Shown: positions 5,867 to 6,600 of the stretch, piece by piece
Layout of the letters: each line of letters starts with the position of its first letter
Position numbering within the stretch: the first letter of the stretch is position 1
DNA from: an uncultured Bacteroidales bacterium
GTDB taxonomy: Bacteria; Bacteroidota; Bacteroidia; Bacteroidales; P3
Direction: 5' to 3'
DNA length: 6,600 bases
Assembly (NCBI GenBank): GCA_947177845.1
Contig: CAMWVZ010000056.1
Span: 1 to 6,600, forward strand
Made by a program: the position numbers and the translations under genes
The notes under the pieces: model-generated
The model's database searches: none
What the model saw: only the letters and a program-made list of their open reading frames with translations
What the model was told of the DNA's origin: nothing

Positions 5867-5897
5867 TTGCAAGAACCGTTTTTTTTCAATAACTTTG
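5867..5897 (+). promoter_or_regulatory. efp promoter, TTG-N20-TAACTTTG
   Basis: A TTG at 5867-5869 and TAACTTTG at 5890-5897 are separated by exactly 20 bp, a close match to the Bacteroidota -33/-7 consensus. Transcription would start near 5904, giving a C/A-rich leader of about 14 nt before the efp ATG. The -33 box lies in a short palindrome, TCTTGCAAGA (5865-5874), and a run of eight T (5879-5886) fills much of the spacer. This is the best-formed promoter in the window and separates efp from the upstream operon. Confidence 0.7.
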
Positions 5898-5917
5898 CGC
5901 CCCCAAAAACAAAAGAC

Positions 5918-6478
5918 ATGGCAACAACGGCTGACTTCAAGAACGGTTTGTGTATCAATTTCAACCATGATATATGGCAAATCGTTGACTTTCAACATGT
6001 AAAACCCGGAAAAGGTGCGGCTTTCGTGCGTACCAAACTCAAGAACCTCAAGAATGGTCGCGTTTTGGAAAACACCTTTCCCGCCGGTGTCAAGATCGAT
6101 ACCGCCCGTGTGGAACGTCGCGCCTATCAGTTTCTCTATAAGGACGAAGCCGGCTACAATTTCATGAATTCCGAAACCTACGACCAAATCAATATTCCCG
6201 AAGCGGTCATCAACAACCCGCAGTTCCTCAAGGAAGGCTGCACGGTGGATATCGTGGTTCATGCGGAAACCGAAGATCCCCTCACCTGCGAATTGCCCGC
6301 CTACATGGATTTCACGGTCACCTACACCGAACCCGGCGAAAAGGGCAACACGGCCACCAACGCCATGAAAGACGCCACCATCGACACGGGAGCCACGATT
6401 CGTGTGCCTCTCTTCGTCAACACGGGCGACACGGTTCGGGTGGACACCCGCACGGGCGACTATTCCAAACGTATCTAG
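5918..6478 (+). CDS. efp: Translation elongation factor P
   Basis: A 186-residue EF-P, the tRNA-shaped factor that binds between the P and E sites and rescues ribosomes stalled at consecutive prolines. All three beta domains are present: the KOW-like N-terminal domain (about 1-64), the central OB domain (about 65-127) and the C-terminal OB domain (about 129-186), which ends in the signature GDTVRVDTRTGDYSKRI. The domain I tip reads HVKPGKGAAF, so Lys32 is at the place of E. coli Lys34, which in that species is beta-lysylated; whether this lysine is modified here cannot be told. The ATG at 5918 gives the conserved MATTADFKNG start; the frame stays open further upstream only as an overlap with the ureohydrolase gene. 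The LpxD-like gene begins 9 bp later. Confidence 0.97.
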   Translation: MATTADFKNGLCINFNHDIWQIVDFQHVKPGKGAAFVRTKLKNLKNGRVLENTFPAGVKIDTARVERRAYQFLYKDEAGYNFMNSETYDQINIPEAVINNPQFLKEGCTVDIVVHAETEDPLTCELPAYMDFTVTYTEPGEKGNTATNAMKDATIDTGATIRVPLFVNTGDTVRVDTRTGDYSKRI

Positions 6479-6487
6479 TAGTTTTCT

Positions 6488-6600
6488 ATGAAGTTCGAGA
6501 AACCTATCCGGATAAAGGATTTGATGGATTTAATGGAGGATGTGCGCCTTGTGGGGGATGAAAATTTCCCCGTAGGCGGCATCAACGAAATCCATATGGT
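6488..6600 (+). CDS. LpxD-like N-acyltransferase, 5' part only
   Basis: An open frame starts at the ATG at 6488 and runs off the window after 37 codons plus two bases. The visible protein begins MKFEKPIRIKDLMDLM and continues with VRLVGDENFPVGGINEIHMV. The pattern 'GD, then GINEIH-hydrophobic' is that of the N-terminal uridine-binding domain of LpxD-family proteins (UDP-3-O-acylglucosamine N-acyltransferase, lipid A synthesis). The form with GINEIH at this place is, from memory, the LpxD-like protein often encoded after efp in Bacteroidota. The left-handed beta helix and catalytic histidine lie outside the window, so enzyme activity cannot be judged. It probably shares the efp transcript (9-bp gap). 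Confidence 0.75.
   Translation, partial: MKFEKPIRIKDLMDLMEDVRLVGDENFPVGGINEIHM

Noticed and set aside
5864..5886. Rho-independent terminator before efp (palindrome plus run of eight T)
   Set aside because: TCTTGCAAGA leaves a stem of only 3 bp once a loop is allowed, and four bases separate it from the T-run. The sequence is better explained as the efp promoter spacer.

Overview
The window looks like chromosomal DNA of a fairly GC-rich member of the Bacteroidota, most likely the order Bacteroidales; I cannot name the genus. The evidence is the gene set and order (ftsX, then a DUF3098 membrane gene, then uppP), a TPR/PD40/OmpA envelope protein typical of the phylum, an EF-P of the Bacteroidota kind followed by an LpxD-like gene, and promoter -7 boxes of the TAnnTTTG type instead of TATAAT/-35 promoters. 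All genes lie on the + strand.

Positions 1-235 are AT-rich and have no convincing gene. They hold helically phased TAACAAA repeats, two TAnnTTTG promoter candidates, and two copies of the palindrome GCAAC-N5-GTTGC, 78 bp apart. This is the leader of a toxin-first toxin-antitoxin pair at 236-869: a RelE/HigB-like (Gp49 family) toxin overlapping an XRE-family antitoxin by 35 bp. The toxin gene is clearly poorer in GC (about 44% over 241-540) than the antitoxin (about 60%) and the genes downstream, so the module may be an acquired insertion.

Positions 934-5853 form a tightly packed block that is probably one operon. It runs ftsX (cell division, peptidoglycan hydrolase control), a DUF3098 small membrane protein (8-bp overlap), uppP (undecaprenyl-diphosphate phosphatase, 4-bp overlap), a 648-residue exported protein with TPR, PD40 propeller, carboxypeptidase-regulatory-like and OmpA C-terminal domains (16-bp gap), and an agmatinase-family ureohydrolase (2-bp gap). 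Four of the five act in the inner membrane or envelope. The OmpA-like protein has the same domain order as PorE of the type IX secretion system.

A 64-bp gap with a well-spaced TTG-N20-TAACTTTG promoter then starts a second unit: efp and, 9 bp later, the first 37 codons of an LpxD-like acyltransferase that runs off the window.

I see no clear evidence of a wholly new system. The most unusual parts are the control region of the toxin-antitoxin pair and the PorE-like gene inside the ftsX-uppP operon.
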